In this document: positions 32,026 through 43,715 of the stretch, piece by piece
How positions within the stretch are numbered: position 1 is the stretch's first letter
Layout of the letters: each line of letters opens with the position of its first letter
From: Argyresthia goedartella
Taxonomy: Eukaryota; Arthropoda; Insecta; Lepidoptera; Argyresthiidae
Direction of reading: 5' to 3'
Length of the DNA: 64,000 nucleotides
Assembly: GCA_949825045.1 (NCBI GenBank)
Contig: OX463832.1
Coordinates: 25,662,552 to 25,726,551 of the forward strand
Notes under the pieces: model-generated
Database searches by the model: none
Told to the model about the DNA's origin: nothing
What the model saw: the letters and a program-made list of their open reading frames with translations, nothing else
Position numbers and translations under genes: made by a program

Positions 32026-33560
32026 AAATTTAGAAAGTACATTAGATATTATTTGAAGCCAAATTGGTTGAATCCGTCAATACGAGAAATATCTACAACA
32101 GAGATATGAAGAAAATATAAGCACGCATGACCTTGTCGCCGCTGTCGATACAAGCATTAAAAGGTTCAACCAATTCAATCACAATTTGCAATCTGCTTTT
32201 TGAAAGTAAACAAAGATTTGTCAAATAAATCAACATGACTAAAATTGTTATTGTAAGATTTACAACTCCGCCTAATATAACTATTGGCCACGTAACAACT
32301 CCCGCTACTCTTAATTGAGAAAAGTGACTTCTTTCTAAAACTGCGTTCATTCCTGCTAGCTACTCTTAAATACAATTTTGAGAGAAGATCTGGAGCATCA
32401 GTATAGTTCTGAAGTAGTTTATATAAAAATAGTAAATCCGCACGCTGACGACGATAGACTAGCGAGGCAACCTTATGACGTTTTGAAGACGTGACGTAAT
32501 CAGAATATGCAAAACCAGTCCGAAAGTCCAAAGACTTTACAAACTTTTTTTGTAAGTTTTCAATCCTATTGATATATTTCTTAAAGAAAGGATTCCAAAC
32601 AGTACTCGCGAATTCAAGATTGCTACGAACAAAGGCGTTGTACAACAATTTGTAGGTGGAAGCCTTTTTAAACGGTTTTCCCACTCGCAAAATAAATCCT
32701 AACTGCCTATAAGCCTTATTTAATATTTCTTCAATGTGTGGTGCAAACGATAGCTCTGAGTCCATTAATACACCCAAGTCACGAGTCTGTGTAACACGAG
32801 TAAGCTTTACGTTACATAAAGAGTAATCAAATATTACAGAATTCTTTTTTCTGCTAAATGTGATGATGTGACACTTATCAGCATTAAGAAATAGTTTATT
32901 CGTATAACAAAACTGCTCAAAATGAGCAAGGTCAGCTTGCAGAACTTCACAATCTTCAGTATTACGAATGATCGAAAATATTTTTGTATTATCAGCATAG
33001 AGCAGCGTTTTTGAGTTAATAATGCTGTTACTTAAGTCGTTCACATAAATAATAAATAGCAATGGCCCTAAATGGGACCCTTGCGGTACACCAGACGTAG
33101 CAACCTTATACTGTGAGCAATATCCGCCTAAGACAACAGCTTGACATCGATTTTTTACATAGGACTTGATCCATCTAAAAAGGTCTCCATGCACGCCAAG
33201 TCGCCAGAACTTGTTTAAAAGAGTGTCGTGGCAAATTTTATCAAAAGCCTTGGAGAAATTTGTGTATATCACGTCCACTTGACATTTGTTATCCATTGCG
33301 TCTAATGTATACTCAGTAAGGCTCAACAAATTGGAATCAACACTTCTCCCCCTGTAAAAACCATGTTGTGAGGGTGTAATATGTTGCCTTACAACAGCTG
33401 TTAATTGATTTGTTACAATTTTTTCTAGAATTTTGCCAAATATACATAATTTTGAGATGGGGCGGTACTTTAGTATATCCTGAGATACAATGCCTTTAGG
33501 GGGAAATTTATACTGAACTACATCTGTGTTTACACCATTGAGTTTGTATATAAAGCATTT
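32026..33560 (-). pseudogene. LINE-B: truncated LINE inserted in LINE-A RT
   Basis: The minus-strand frame 33560-32175 encodes YRPISKLCIFGKILEKIV, YTNFSKAFDKICH, TSGVPQGSHLGPLLF, LLYADNTKIFS (catalytic YADD mutated to YADN near 32990), TRDLGVLMDSELSF and a long C-terminal domain ending CD and stop. Related to, but distinct from, LINE-A. It is 5'-truncated just before the RT fingers at 33555-33560, where it meets the 5' end of a SINE in opposite orientation. The 3' UTR runs to about 32026. Confidence 0.85.
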
Positions 33561-33815
33561 GACGACCCGATTGGCCGAGTCGGCAGTGACGCTGCCTACG
33601 AAACCTAGGGTCCCGGGTTCGAGTCCCGGTGGAGGCAAATATTTGTTTGATGAGAACGGATGTTTGTACCCTAGTCATGGTTGTTTATCTATCTAAGTAT
33701 AATATTTATCTATATAAGTATGTGTATCGTTGTCTAGTACCCAAGATACAGGGAATCCTAGTTTGGGGCTAGATCAATGTGTGTAAATGGTGTCCAAGGT
33801 ATTATTTATTTAATT
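33561..33815 (+). mobile_element. SINE-1, full-length copy joined 5' to 5' with LINE-B
   Basis: Head GACGACCCGATTGGCCGAG, A box TGGCCGAGTCGG, B box GGTTCGAGTCC, body GATACAGGGAATCCTAG, and an end TGTCCAAGGTATTATTTATT. The tail touches LINE-A coding sequence directly. Confidence 0.85.
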
Positions 33816-33841
33816 AACCTTTATTCCACACTACGATCACA

Positions 33842-34413
33842 TTGTCACCAGAGCTGCTTAAATGCTAGGGTTACTGAAGCGCGTCACAAAGGAATTCAAA
33901 CGAATCAGTTCTAAAGTGTGCCTATTCAATGCTCTAGTTCGCAGCATTCTGGAGTTTGCCAGTGTCATCTGGAACCCAGTTTACAACATCCATAAGGAGA
34001 GATTAGAGTCGATTCAGAGATCTTTTACGAGGCACCTTGCGTTCATCAGTCCAGGTATTAGTCACAATGACTGCTACGAAGATAGACTAACCTTCTTTAA
34101 AATGGCTGCCCTATCGGATCGCAGACGTATGTTTGACCTTTCTTTCCTCCACAATATATTGAATGGCCAGGTCCAATGTCAAGACATGCTGGAAAAAATT
34201 AAATTATCGGTTCCACGCATTAACGCTCGACGAGTATGTCTTAACACTTTCAAGACTCCCAATTGCAGAACCAATCTTCTTAGCCATGCACCACTAACGA
34301 GGATGCTCTCTACGTATAATAACATGTGGGCAACGTACGAACTTGATATCTTTCGTGATAGTGCTAGACATTTCAAGCGCAAGCTTGTTGCCCGCCATGC
34401 TGAGTTTCATTGA
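33842..34413 (+). pseudogene. LINE-A RT C-terminal domain (resumed)
   Basis: Continues LINE-A: TRAA, a stop in place of a lysine codon, MLGLLKRVTKEFKRISSK, LFNALVRSILEFASVIWNP, FTRHLAFISPG and RRMFDLSFLHNILNG. It ends TGA at 34411. Sequence from 33815 (TTAACCTTTATTCCAC) rejoins the protein broken at 32025. Confidence 0.8.
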
Positions 34414-34519
34414 GTCGAGTCTGTGTATCCAAAATAACTGTTTTAAATCTGTTTTATGTGTTTTAGGTATTTTTATAAGTATAGGTTTTGTTTTTCTATA
34501 AATTCACATTGTATATATA

Positions 34520-35828
34520 CACAGTCAGGTCATAAGTTCTGTCACACAATAAAAACTTTTGAATTTAGAACGCTGGCCACAAAAAAGTTTATTGAATTCG
34601 AATTTCGAATTTTTCATGAAAATAAAAATGTGTACTTTTTAGAGTTTTCCTCATTTTTAAATATGGAGTGGACACTTAAAGAAGACCGTGTCGCAGTTAT
34701 TGCGTTGCATCGTTGCGGTTACGCGCCAATTCAGATTTTCGACTTACTGAAATTTTTTAATATAACCAAAAGATTCGTTTATCGTACCATAAAACGATAC
34801 AATGAAGACTCTAGTATAGATGACAGGTCAAGAAGTGGTCGCCCTCGCTCTGTTAGGACTCCAGCAGTGATAAAAGCTGTGAAGGCGCGAATTCAAAGAA
34901 ATGCCATACGTAAGCAGAAACTGTTGGCCCTTCAGATGGGGTTAAGCAGGACCACGGTGAAAAGGGTGTTAAATGAAGACTTAGGGCTTAGGGCATATCG
35001 AAGAAAAACAGGACATCGCTTGGACGCTCGTTTGATGGACCTGAGGCTGAAGAGATGCCGCGCTTTGTTGAAGCGGTACGCGGGAAAAAAGCATCGGGAA
35101 ATTCTTTTTTCGGATGAAAAAAATTTCACCGTGGAAGAGAGCTACAACAAACAAAATTATAAGGTGTACGCACACAGCAGTGAAAAAGCGAGCAACCGTA
35201 TCCTGCGTATCCAACGAGGTCATTTTCCATCCTCGCTCATGGTTTGGTTGGAAGTCTCTTATTGGGGCTTAACTGAGGTACATTTTTGTGAAAAAGGCGT
35301 AAAAACGAATGCAGTTGTGTATCAAAATACAGTCCTCAAGAACCTTGTGGAACCTGTTTCTCATACCATGTTTAATAACAGGCACTGGGTATTCCAACAA
35401 GATTCTGCGCCAGCTCATAGAGCGAAAAGCACACAAGACTGGCTGGCGGCGCGTGAAATCGACTTCATCCGGCACGAAGACTGGCCCTCCTCCAGTCCAG
35501 ATTTGAGTCCGTTAGATTACAAGATATGGCAACACTTGGAGGAAAAGGCCTGCTCAAAGCCTCATCCTGATTTGGAGTCACTCAAGGCATCCTTGATTAA
35601 GGCAGCCGCCGTTATTGACATGGACCTCGTTCATGCTGCGATAGACGACTGGCCGCGCAGAATAAAGGCCTGTATTCAAAATCGCGGGGGTCATTTTGAA
35701 TAAACCTTATTACCATAAGAATCTATGTTTTATTAAATTCATTTTGCTATATAAATGTTTACATAAATAATAAACATGTCTAAATTATTTCATATTGCAC
35801 ATGTGACAGAACTTATGACCTGACTATG
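34520..35828 (+). mobile_element. intact maT-type (DD37D) Tc1/mariner transposon
   Basis: Inverted repeats of 26 bp (34520-34545 and 35803-35828, one mismatch; core AGTCAGGTCATAAGTTCTG) flanked by TA on both sides (34518-34519, 35829-35830). Total 1309 bp. It is inserted in the LINE-A 3' UTR, whose sequence reads on across the target. Confidence 0.92.
34663..35703 (+). CDS. maT-family transposase, apparently intact
   Basis: 346 residues from MEWTLKEDRVAVIALHRCGY to NRGGHFE and stop. Two N-terminal helix-turn-helix regions (about 1-115) include the GRPRS linker (SGRPRSVRTP). The catalytic triad is visible: D in ILFSDEKNFTVEE, D in WVFQQDSAPAHRA and D in SPDLSPLDYKIW, with 37 residues between the last two, so DD37D. 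An upstream in-frame ATG at 34456 lies outside the element, so the start at 34663 is preferred. No frameshift or stop was found. It would bind the inverted repeats and cut and paste the element in the nucleus. Confidence 0.88.
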   Translation: MEWTLKEDRVAVIALHRCGYAPIQIFDLLKFFNITKRFVYRTIKRYNEDSSIDDRSRSGRPRSVRTPAVIKAVKARIQRNAIRKQKLLALQMGLSRTTVKRVLNEDLGLRAYRRKTGHRLDARLMDLRLKRCRALLKRYAGKKHREILFSDEKNFTVEESYNKQNYKVYAHSSEKASNRILRIQRGHFPSSLMVWLEVSYWGLTEVHFCEKGVKTNAVVYQNTVLKNLVEPVSHTMFNNRHWVFQQDSAPAHRAKSTQDWLAAREIDFIRHEDWPSSSPDLSPLDYKIWQHLEEKACSKPHPDLESLKASLIKAAAVIDMDLVHAAIDDWPRRIKACIQNRGGHFE

Positions 35829-36090
35829 TATATGTATGTGTCAATTCATATTAGTAACTACCTTATTTTTTATTTTATTTTTATATTCCCTTAACTGTAC
35901 ATACATAAACAGAAGACAGACTTAAGTATTTGTAGTTTCTTTTCTTTTGTCATCGTCAATAATGTCATTGATTGATCGATTTGATATATTGTGAATGTTG
36001 TGCGCATGTTGTTGTTATTGATGCAAACACATGAACTCTGTTAGCATTGTTTATTTTAATGTAAGTGTTTTCATTGTTGATGTGCCCGTC
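35829..36090 (+). other. LINE-A 3' UTR after the maT insertion
   Basis: Continues the 34414-34517 sequence as AT-rich 3' UTR and leads directly into the TAAA array. Confidence 0.6.
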
Positions 36091-36284
<194 letters not shown>

Positions 36285-36364
36285 ATCTCGCACTTTTGGA
36301 TTCGACCATTTGTACTACGCACCATGCGTATTTTCTGCGTAAAAAGGATTGTACTGAATTTTCG

Positions 36365-36572
36365 TATCTCAACTTAATCGTGACTGTACATACATTTATG
36401 CTATATTGTGATTTGCCTGTACCTACTAGGCATGAATCAATCAAACGATAACATTCTGATCTGATTCGATGCGTCGAATGAGTTTAGTTACGCTAGGCTA
36501 TTACAGCTTCTAGAATGCTCGACATAAATACTTAAATACCTACTTGTGTAGATATGAATAAAGGCCAAGTTT
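36365..36572 (+). repeat. about 207-bp repeat shared with 40558-40770
   Basis: CTTAATCGTGACTGTACATA, CAATCAAACGATAA, GATTCGATGCGTCGAATG and TTACGCTAGGCTATTACAGC recur in order in the second copy. Flanks differ, so it is a dispersed repeat. Family unknown. The rest of 36285-36755 shows nothing. Confidence 0.7.
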
Positions 36573-36755
36573 CATAATTATACCTCTTTTGGGTAGATGA
36601 ACGTCCGAACTCGCCTAGCCCTTATTTTCTGTACTAGGACCCAGTTCCAGAATAAAATATTTTTGTTAATTTTTGAAAAACGTCCGAAATTAGTCGTTCA
36701 AAATAAAATAAGACAAAAAGTTATGGGTAAATCCGCCTAATTAAGGCAGTTTTTT

Positions 36756-37150
36756 AGGGTTCCGTACCTGGAAGGTGCCAAACGGGACCCTATTAGTAAG
36801 CCTCCGCTGTCCGTGCGTCCGTCTGTCACCAGGCTGTATCTCTTGAACCGTGTTAGTAAGACAGTTGAATTTTTCACGGATGATGTATTTCTGTTGCCGC
36901 TCTAACAAAAAATACTAAAAAACAGAATAAAATAAATATTTAAGGGAGCTCCCATACAACAATTTTTCCATACCACATACAAACTAAAGAATGCACCTGA
37001 TTACCTACATGGAGTGTGAAAGTAGCCGCACCAATTACTTTGTAAAAAATATTTTGCTATGTTATATCCAAAATATTTACTCCACTCCATGTCTACCATT
37101 GTAAGCTGGTACGGAACCCTTCGTGCGTGAGTTCGACTCGCACTTATCCA
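36756..37150 (+). repeat. GGGTTCCGTACC-type dispersed repeat, complete-looking copy
   Basis: Starts AGGGTTCCGTACCTGG, holds CGTCCGTCTGTCACCAGGCT and CTTGAACCGTG, and ends GTGAGTTCGACTCGCACTT. There is no ORF. Confidence 0.65.
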
Positions 37151-37217
37151 TTTTTATTAACCCTTACTGTCCTGCTATTCTAGTTAAATTATTATTTTTT
37201 GTAGATAACCCATGAAA

Positions 37218-37640
37218 TAGTAGTTTATGTGACTGCTACATAATGGAGGGCGTTAATACTCGAGAGTGGGTTTAATAATATCACTCGAAAGTTTTAATGC
37301 CTATTTATGTACAGTTACGTACACTAGTTTATCTACACACATATCATAAGCTCTCTTTGATGTGTTCAGGAACCGCATGTTCATTGATCATTGCTCTGCA
37401 GTTGTTTAGCTTGTTCGGTAGTAACTTCACAGACAAACTAGGGGCGGCACGCAGGTGGGCGACGGCGTAATTTGACATATTTTGACATATAATTTGACAA
37501 ATTTTTGTACATTATGGTCATAATTTATTAATATTCAGATAAGAAATGAGTTTTTACCAAGAAGTTTATCATTATGCTGGTCGTATTGGGACGTAGTTTT
37601 TGGACGCAGTGAAGAGGGTTTATGATACGTGTGTAGATAA
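37218..37640 (+). repeat. two-module foldback repeat, tandem unit 1
   Basis: Module A is a hairpin from TAGTAGTTTATGTGACTGC to CAGTTACGTACACTAG. Module B is a longer hairpin from TTTATCTACACACATATCAT to ATACGTGTGTAGATAA. In this copy module A has lost its palindromic centre. Unit 2 follows with no spacer. Confidence 0.8.
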
Positions 37641-38087
37641 TAGTAGTTTATGTGACTGCTACATAATGGAGGGCATCAATGCTCGAGAGTGGGTTATGAA
37701 ACGAGCTGAAGGCGAGTTTCATAATAATATCACTCGAGAGTTTTAATGCCTAATTATGTACAGTTACGTACACTAGTTTATCTACACACATATCATAACC
37801 TCTCTTTGATTTGTTCAGGAACCGCATGTTTGACCGGCATTGTGGCTCTGTAGTTGTTTAGCTTGTTCTGTAGTACCAACTTCACAGACAAACTTGGAGC
37901 GGCACGCAGGCGGGCGTCGGCGTTCGAAATTTGAATGTCAAAATATGTAGAAAATTACACATTATGGTCATAATGTGTAATTTTTCAGATAAGAAATGAG
38001 TTTTGACCAAGTGGATTGACATTACGCTGATCGTAACGTGCGGTTTTTGTACGCAGTAAAGAGGGTTTATGATACGTGTGTAGATAA
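37641..38087 (+). repeat. two-module foldback repeat, tandem unit 2
   Basis: Same order as unit 1, with an intact module A centre (TTATGAAACGAGC..GGCGAGTTTCATAA) and a module B ending GATACGTGTGTAGATAAA. Within module B, ACATTATGGTCATAATGTGT is itself palindromic. Confidence 0.8.
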
Positions 38088-38302
38088 AATATATTAGGAG
38101 TCATCAAAGTCACAAACAGGGTTCACAAAAAAACACATATTTAAAAAAATAAACAATAAATCGACACCTCCTGATTCTCTTCAAACATTCCCAATTTGTG
38201 CCCTTTCGAATAATATATTACATACGTTAGTAATGTCTTATTAACTTCAGAAATTAATTAAATTCGTAGACTCGAGCCCTTTCAACGCAAAGTCGATTTT
38301 TA

Positions 38303-38350
38303 AGGGTTCCGTACCTGAAGGGTGCCAAAAGGGACTGTTTAACACCGAGG
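38303..38350 (+). repeat. short GGGTTCC repeat piece
   Basis: AGGGTTCCGTACCTGAAGGG then CCAAAAGGGACTG; truncated. Confidence 0.5.
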
Positions 38351-38385
38351 TGTCGTTACCTTTCCGCCATCTAACATCAATCTTA

Positions 38386-39067
38386 AGGTTCACACATGCG
38401 ATAATCCGCTGTCATCTGACTCTGCGACTTGCTCCTGCAATCTTATTAAAAGATCTGACTATATTAGGTTACTTAGAAATCACAGTTGACGGAAAGCTAA
38501 ACTTCAAGAATCACATTGATGGGCCATCAAAAAGGGTGAGAAAGGTCATATGCCCAATGAAGACTTCGCAATGTAGCCAGTAGAGCCATCATCAACCACG
38601 TCTACACAGCGATCTGCCAGTCCTTACTGACGTACTGCATCTCGGTGTGGGGTAGCGCAGCAAAATCGGTTCTAATTAGCGCAGAAAGAGTCCAACGCTC
38701 AGTTTTAAAAGCAATGTTGAAAAAACCTTTCAGGTATCCCACCAAGGAGCTATACGAGGAAGCCAAAGTCCTGTCAGTCCGCCAACTCTTCATTCAGAAC
38801 ATCTGCTTAACTACACAGTAAGTAATATTAAGCTACAAAGATTACCAGCGCCTGCTAGAGAAACGTGTTAACAAAATACACACACCCACAATAAACACAA
38901 CCTTTGCTAGAAGATTCGATCCGTACATTAGTTCCCACATCTACAACAACGTTTTTAAAACTTGCAACATCAAAACAAACACAGTCCCTGAAGCTAAAAC
39001 AACGATTTTAAACTTCCTCTCAACATTAGGGTACGAAAATACAGAAGCTTTGTTTTTAACGCACTGA
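38386..39067 (+). pseudogene. R1/Jockey-like LINE RT C-terminal fragment
   Basis: Frames in series: LGYLEITVDGKLNFKNHIDG, SKRVRKVICPMK, then after a frameshift near 38575 INHVYTAICQSLLTYCISVW, QRSVLKAMLKKPFRYPTKEL and SVRQLFIQNICL, then RRFDPYISSHIYNNVFK to a stop at 39066. It is 5'-truncated and has at least two frame breaks. Confidence 0.7.
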
Positions 39068-40557
39068 ACCTGTACCAGGGGGTCTCACTCAAGACTTTAG
39101 GTACATTCGTCCGGCCAACCCGCCTGACGGGAATTCAGTTATGATGCCGCTCGCTTGGCTGGCAGTCGCCTCACGCGCTAGCTGCTCCTCATAAGCAACG
39201 TTTCTGTGATTTTTGCAACAACAATGACTTAAGTACCTAACATTTGGGGTGTCTAAAGGAATTGTTCACAAATAAAATTCGATTCCTTTTTAATTGAATA
39301 CCTTTTTGTTTACCTAAAAGTAAACACTTTAGACCCAGTGTAAAACATTTTACAATTACGTAAGTAAGAAGGTAGGTACCTATACCTAGTCTTAGAATTT
39401 GCCAATAGCCTGATTAAGTACTAATATAACACCTCTCTTACACAGAGTGCACTAAAATTCACAAACACAAATCGCACGTAGGTAACCCTAGCGTGATTAA
39501 GCGAGACAGGAGTTTACAGGACGACCTTGTGATGTCAGAGTAAAAGAAGCTCCCAGTGATGCGGCGCAATCTAGCCTGCACGGGCGAGACAACCGATTCT
39601 CTAGGTGCTTAGCGATTGTTGTACTTGCGCAGTAATCTTTCTATTCGTAGTACTATTAAGTATTCTGTGCCTGTACCTAACTGCTTAAGAACCCTACCTA
39701 CCTTTTTTCATAAGTATATTTATTTTTTCATACCAACCCTCTCGGATGTTCTTAAGCGTATAACATTGTATATTTGTATTCATATCAGCTAAATTAAATA
39801 AAAATAAAAATAAATTCTTTTTATATTATTAAATAATAATAAATACTTTTGTTTAAACTTTAACTGGTTCCTCGCGATACAGGCTTAGCCTAGTGCGAGG
39901 CCCCTGGAAATTATATAATAGTAAGAGAGTTGTGTATGCACAGTGTATGTACCTTAGTTATTTAAACCCGTGTAATTTTTATTTCTGCAATAAATACTAT
40001 TTTTACTTCACTTTACTTTACTTTATTAGTTTATCTTTAATATTAAGTAAAAAGCTACGGTCCAAATTGTTTAAGTTTTATTCGAAGATGTAAGAATCTT
40101 CGTTTTTATGTGTTCGCACTTATGGCAGGCGGACCTTAATATTTTTCAATATAATCTTACATGTTGAATAAAAAATTGGATTATGTGTAGATGTTTTTTT
40201 CCCATTAAGTACCCTACTTTTACGGATTACTTTTGTTGCCCATTCACTAAACCCTACTGTACTATCGCTATTTGTAAGTTTATGTAATTTAAAATTGTTT
40301 TCAAAACTATCTGAAAATTTGTTGAATAAGTCCGTATAGTGATCATTCACTTTTTGAGTATTATTTTGACTATGTAAGCTACTTTGTTAATCATGTTTAA
40401 TTGATTCAATTTTTGTTGTTGTGTATACAAGACTGTATATAAGACTAGACTATCGCCGTATACAAGACTACTATTTTGAATCTACTTCTAAGCCCTTCTA
40501 TTTGCCCGCGTGATCAGACTTTAAACAATTTACTGTACACTTCAAACAGAGTTTTTG
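39068..40557. other. AT-rich stretch, nothing convincing
   Basis: Probable 3' UTR of the LINE fragment for the first 100 bases, then unique sequence. A minus-strand open frame at 40120-40350 (76 codons, includes GFSEWATKVIRKSRV) has no recognised domain. Confidence 0.3.
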
Positions 40558-40770
40558 TAACTCAGCTTAATCGTGACTGTACATACATTTATTTTATATC
40601 GTAGTTTGCCTGTACCTACTGGCATGAATCAATCAAACGATAAAACATTCCTTTCTGATTCGATGCGTCGAATGTGTTTAGTTACGCTAGGCTATTACAG
40701 CTTCTGGAATGCTCGACATAAATACTTAAATACCTACTTGTCTAGATATGAATAAAGGCAAAGTTTCGCC
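40558..40770 (+). repeat. second copy of the repeat at 36365-36572
   Basis: See 36365; about 90 percent identical by eye. Confidence 0.7.
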
Positions 40771-40822
40771 GGAAATAGAGATATACCAAATGAAAACCTT
40801 CTAAAATTATAACAAAATTAAG

Positions 40823-41000
40823 GGCGACCTCTGTGGCGCAGCGTCATGCTAGAGGTCCCGGGTTCGATCCCCGGCTGGGGGTGAAAAAAATCACCAGGTC
40901 TTGGATGTTTATATGTGTGTGACGTCGCTGTTTCTGGTGCCCACGATACAGGGAATCCTAGTGTGGGGCGGGAAGCAATGTATGTGCCTGTATGTAACTG
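40823..41000 (+). mobile_element. SINE-2 copy
   Basis: Head GCGACCTCTGTGGCGCAGCG, B box GGTTCGATCCC, CCAGGTCTTGGATGTTTATA, and body end TACAGGGAATCCTAGTGTGG. The body end is shared with SINE-1, so the two families have related tails but different heads. Confidence 0.75.
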
Positions 41001-41640
41001 TTTATGTTTCCTCTTGGCTCCTCTCACTCCTTGGGGAACATAGGTCACCCATTTCTTGCAATATAACCTAGAGATAAAAAACAGAGTTGCGGATATGGGC
41101 CACACTTTTTGACGGCGGCAAAATTCAGTTTAAATGTGTCCATCGCGCTATCTTTCAGATGTCAAGAGAGCAATTTTTTAACAGAGTGCTGTAAAAAAAA
41201 ATGCTTAAGATGATGGTCTCCTCCAGGCCGAGTTCCAAGCCTAATTTATTTTAAAAATAATTTTTGTATATTAATCCCACCAAAAAATTTCATGTAAAAT
41301 GTTGCCAAGACGAGACCATGGCTCGCACTATCAAAAAGTTATCAGATCTCGTGTAGGACCGAGCTTCTAACTCTACACGCACTAACTCTACAAGCTACAC
41401 AAAGTCTACACCTTAGTCAAAATATGTGGCTTGCTGCAGTCACATGGGCGTAAGAAGAAAAATTTATTCACTGTTCTTGTAGAAACGAGTATAGTTTTTG
41501 TAGGTACGAATAAACAAATCTATGTAATTTTTACAAAATTCATTTTTCCTATAACCTATTCATTCATTTTCCAATCATTCAATCCGTTCTTAGTTTAACT
41601 GGATATGTTCATCAAAAAGTTAATTCAACATAAAAGTGTC
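41001..41640. other. stretch before the signal-peptide exon, nothing recognised
   Basis: AT-rich. An ATAAAAG at about 41629 is the nearest TATA-like sequence to the next entry, but its spacing to an initiator is not convincing. Confidence 0.3.
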
Positions 41641-41904
41641 GGTGCTAAAACTTGAAAAGTTCCAAAAAACTTCAAGCTACTTCAGTAAGGAGGCCACCAG
41701 AAAAATCCACTGTGCGCTAAGTGGAACAGGAGAATAACGCCAGCACCTTCCAGGTTACCTTCTGCAACCCAGCACCGAATCCAGCGTTCTAGTTCCATTA
41801 CAAAACCCAGTTCCAGTGCTAAGTCATCGTGAATCAAGGACCAGTTCAGGCCAGGATTTCATCACATCCGGTAGCATCATGAAAACTCTGATCTGCCTTC
41901 TTAT
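41641..41904 (+). CDS. probable 5' UTR and first coding exon of a secreted protein gene
   Basis: A CA-rich leader is followed by ATG at 41879 and MKTLICLL, then AT/GTGAGTACG, a strong splice donor giving a phase 2 intron (CDS part 41879-41904). A first exon coding only the start of a signal peptide is the usual layout of insect cuticle and other secreted protein genes. The foldback element begins 75 bp into the intron. No later exon was identified, so the gene may be incomplete or its exons lie further on. Confidence 0.4.
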
Positions 41905-41978
41905 GTGAGTACGTTACAAGTCATAATGAGGTCGAATCTTTGTTTAGACGTTCCATATAAATTAGCACATAATAGCAG

Positions 41979-42905
41979 TTTATCTACACACGTATCATAA
42001 ACCCTCTTTACTGCGTTCAAAAACCGTACGTTACGATCAGCATTATGTTAAACTACTTGGTAAAAACTCGTTTTGTATCTGGAAAACTACACATTATGGT
42101 CATTATGTGTAGTTTTTCTACATATAATGACATTCAAATTTCGAACGCCGACCGACGCCTGCCTGCGTGCCGTCCCTAGTTTGTTTGTGAAGTTGGTACT
42201 GACATTCAAATTTCGAACGCCGACGCCCGCCTGCGTGAAGTTGGTACTACAGAACAAGGTAAACAACTGCAGAGCCACAATGCCGGTCAAACATGCGGTT
42301 CCTGAACACATCAAAGAGAGCTTATGATATGTGTGTAGATAAACTAGTGTATGTAACTGTACATAATGAGGCATTAAAACTCTCGAGTGATATTATTATG
42401 AAACTCGCCTTCGGCTCGTTTCATAAACCCACTCTCGGGTTTTAATGCCCTCCGTTATGCAGCAGTCACATAAACTACTATTATGTGACTGCTACATGAA
42501 ACGAGCCGAAGGCTAGTTTCATAATAATAGCACTCGAGAGTTTTAATGCCTTATTATGAACAGTTACATACACTAGTTTATCTACACACATATCACAAGC
42601 TCTCTTTGATGTGTTCAGGAACCGCATGTTCGAATGGCATGGTGGCATTGATAATGCCTTTGCACTTGTTAAGCTTGTTCAGTAGTACCAACTTCACAAA
42701 CAAAATAGGGGCGGCACGCAGACGGGCGTCGGCGTTCGAAATTTGAATGTCAGAAAAATTATGTTATGTAGAAAAAATTTCATGCCATAATGTGTAATTT
42801 TTCGGATAAGAAATGAGTTTTTACCAAGTAGTTTAACATTATGCTGATCGTAACGTGCGGTTATTGTACGCAGTAAAGCGGGTTTATGATACGTGTGTAG
42901 ATAAA
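41979..42905. repeat. palindromic dimer of the two-module foldback repeat
   Basis: Left arm (41979-42470) and right arm (42485-42905) are inverted copies meeting at CAGTCACATAAACTACTATT / ATGTGACTG near 42480. The outer ends are TTTATCTACACACGTATCAT and ATACGTGTGTAGATAAA. Each arm carries module B outside and module A inside. Confidence 0.85.
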
Positions 42906-43189
42906 TAAATATTACTGTAACTTAAATAATAATCAGCCTTGTAGAGCATAACTTGTTAAGAATTAATTAATTACCTTAAAACTATGATAAAATAACTTAA
43001 ACCTTGCAATCTGTAAAACAACTGGTCACTTTTATTACAAGCTTTTATTTAGTTTCACCTGTCCCGTTGTCTGTCTGTAATCAAATCTTGCAAGTTAAAT
43101 TGATCCACATCCCGGTTTCCGATTGAGCTAAAATTTTGCATGCATGTATAAATCAAATGACGATGCAATATTATTATGACATAGAGCTG

Positions 43190-43705
43190 ATCTGATGATA
43201 GAGCTGGAAGGTGGCCATAGGAAATCCGTCATTAAACGACGCAACCTCATCGAGTTTGGGCTCGTTTAATTTGTTTTGACGAGTACTTTGACACTAGATG
43301 GTAACCAGGGTCTGATGATGGAGCTGGAATGTGGCCATAGGAACTCCGTCATTAAACGACACAACCCCATCGAGTTTGGGCTCGTTTAATTTGTCTTGAC
43401 GAGTACTTTGATACTAGATGGTAACCAGGGTCTGATGATGGAGCTGGAAGGTGGCCATAGGAACTCCGTCATTAAACGAAGCAACCCCATCGAGTTTAGG
43501 CTAGTTTGATTCGTCTTGACGAGTACTTTGATATTAGATGGTAACCAGGGTCTGATGATGGAGCTGGAAGGTGGCCATAGGAACTCCATAATAAACGACG
43601 CAACCGTGAAGCAACCCCATCGAGTTTGGGCTAGTTTGTTTCGTCTTGATGAGTACCTTGATACTAGATGGTAACCAGGGTCTGATGATGGATCTGGAAG
43701 GTGGA
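43190..43705. repeat. 120-bp tandem satellite, about 4.3 units
   Basis: Unit start GGTCTGATGATGGAGCTGGA at about 43309, 43429, 43549 and 43679, with a diverged first unit near 43190; shared GGTGGCCATAGGAACTCCGT and GATACTAGATGGTAACCAGG. One unit has an internal duplication (GCAACCGTGAAGCAACCC). Open frames across it are repeat artefacts. Confidence 0.9.
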
Positions 43706-43715
43706 TAGATGGCAG

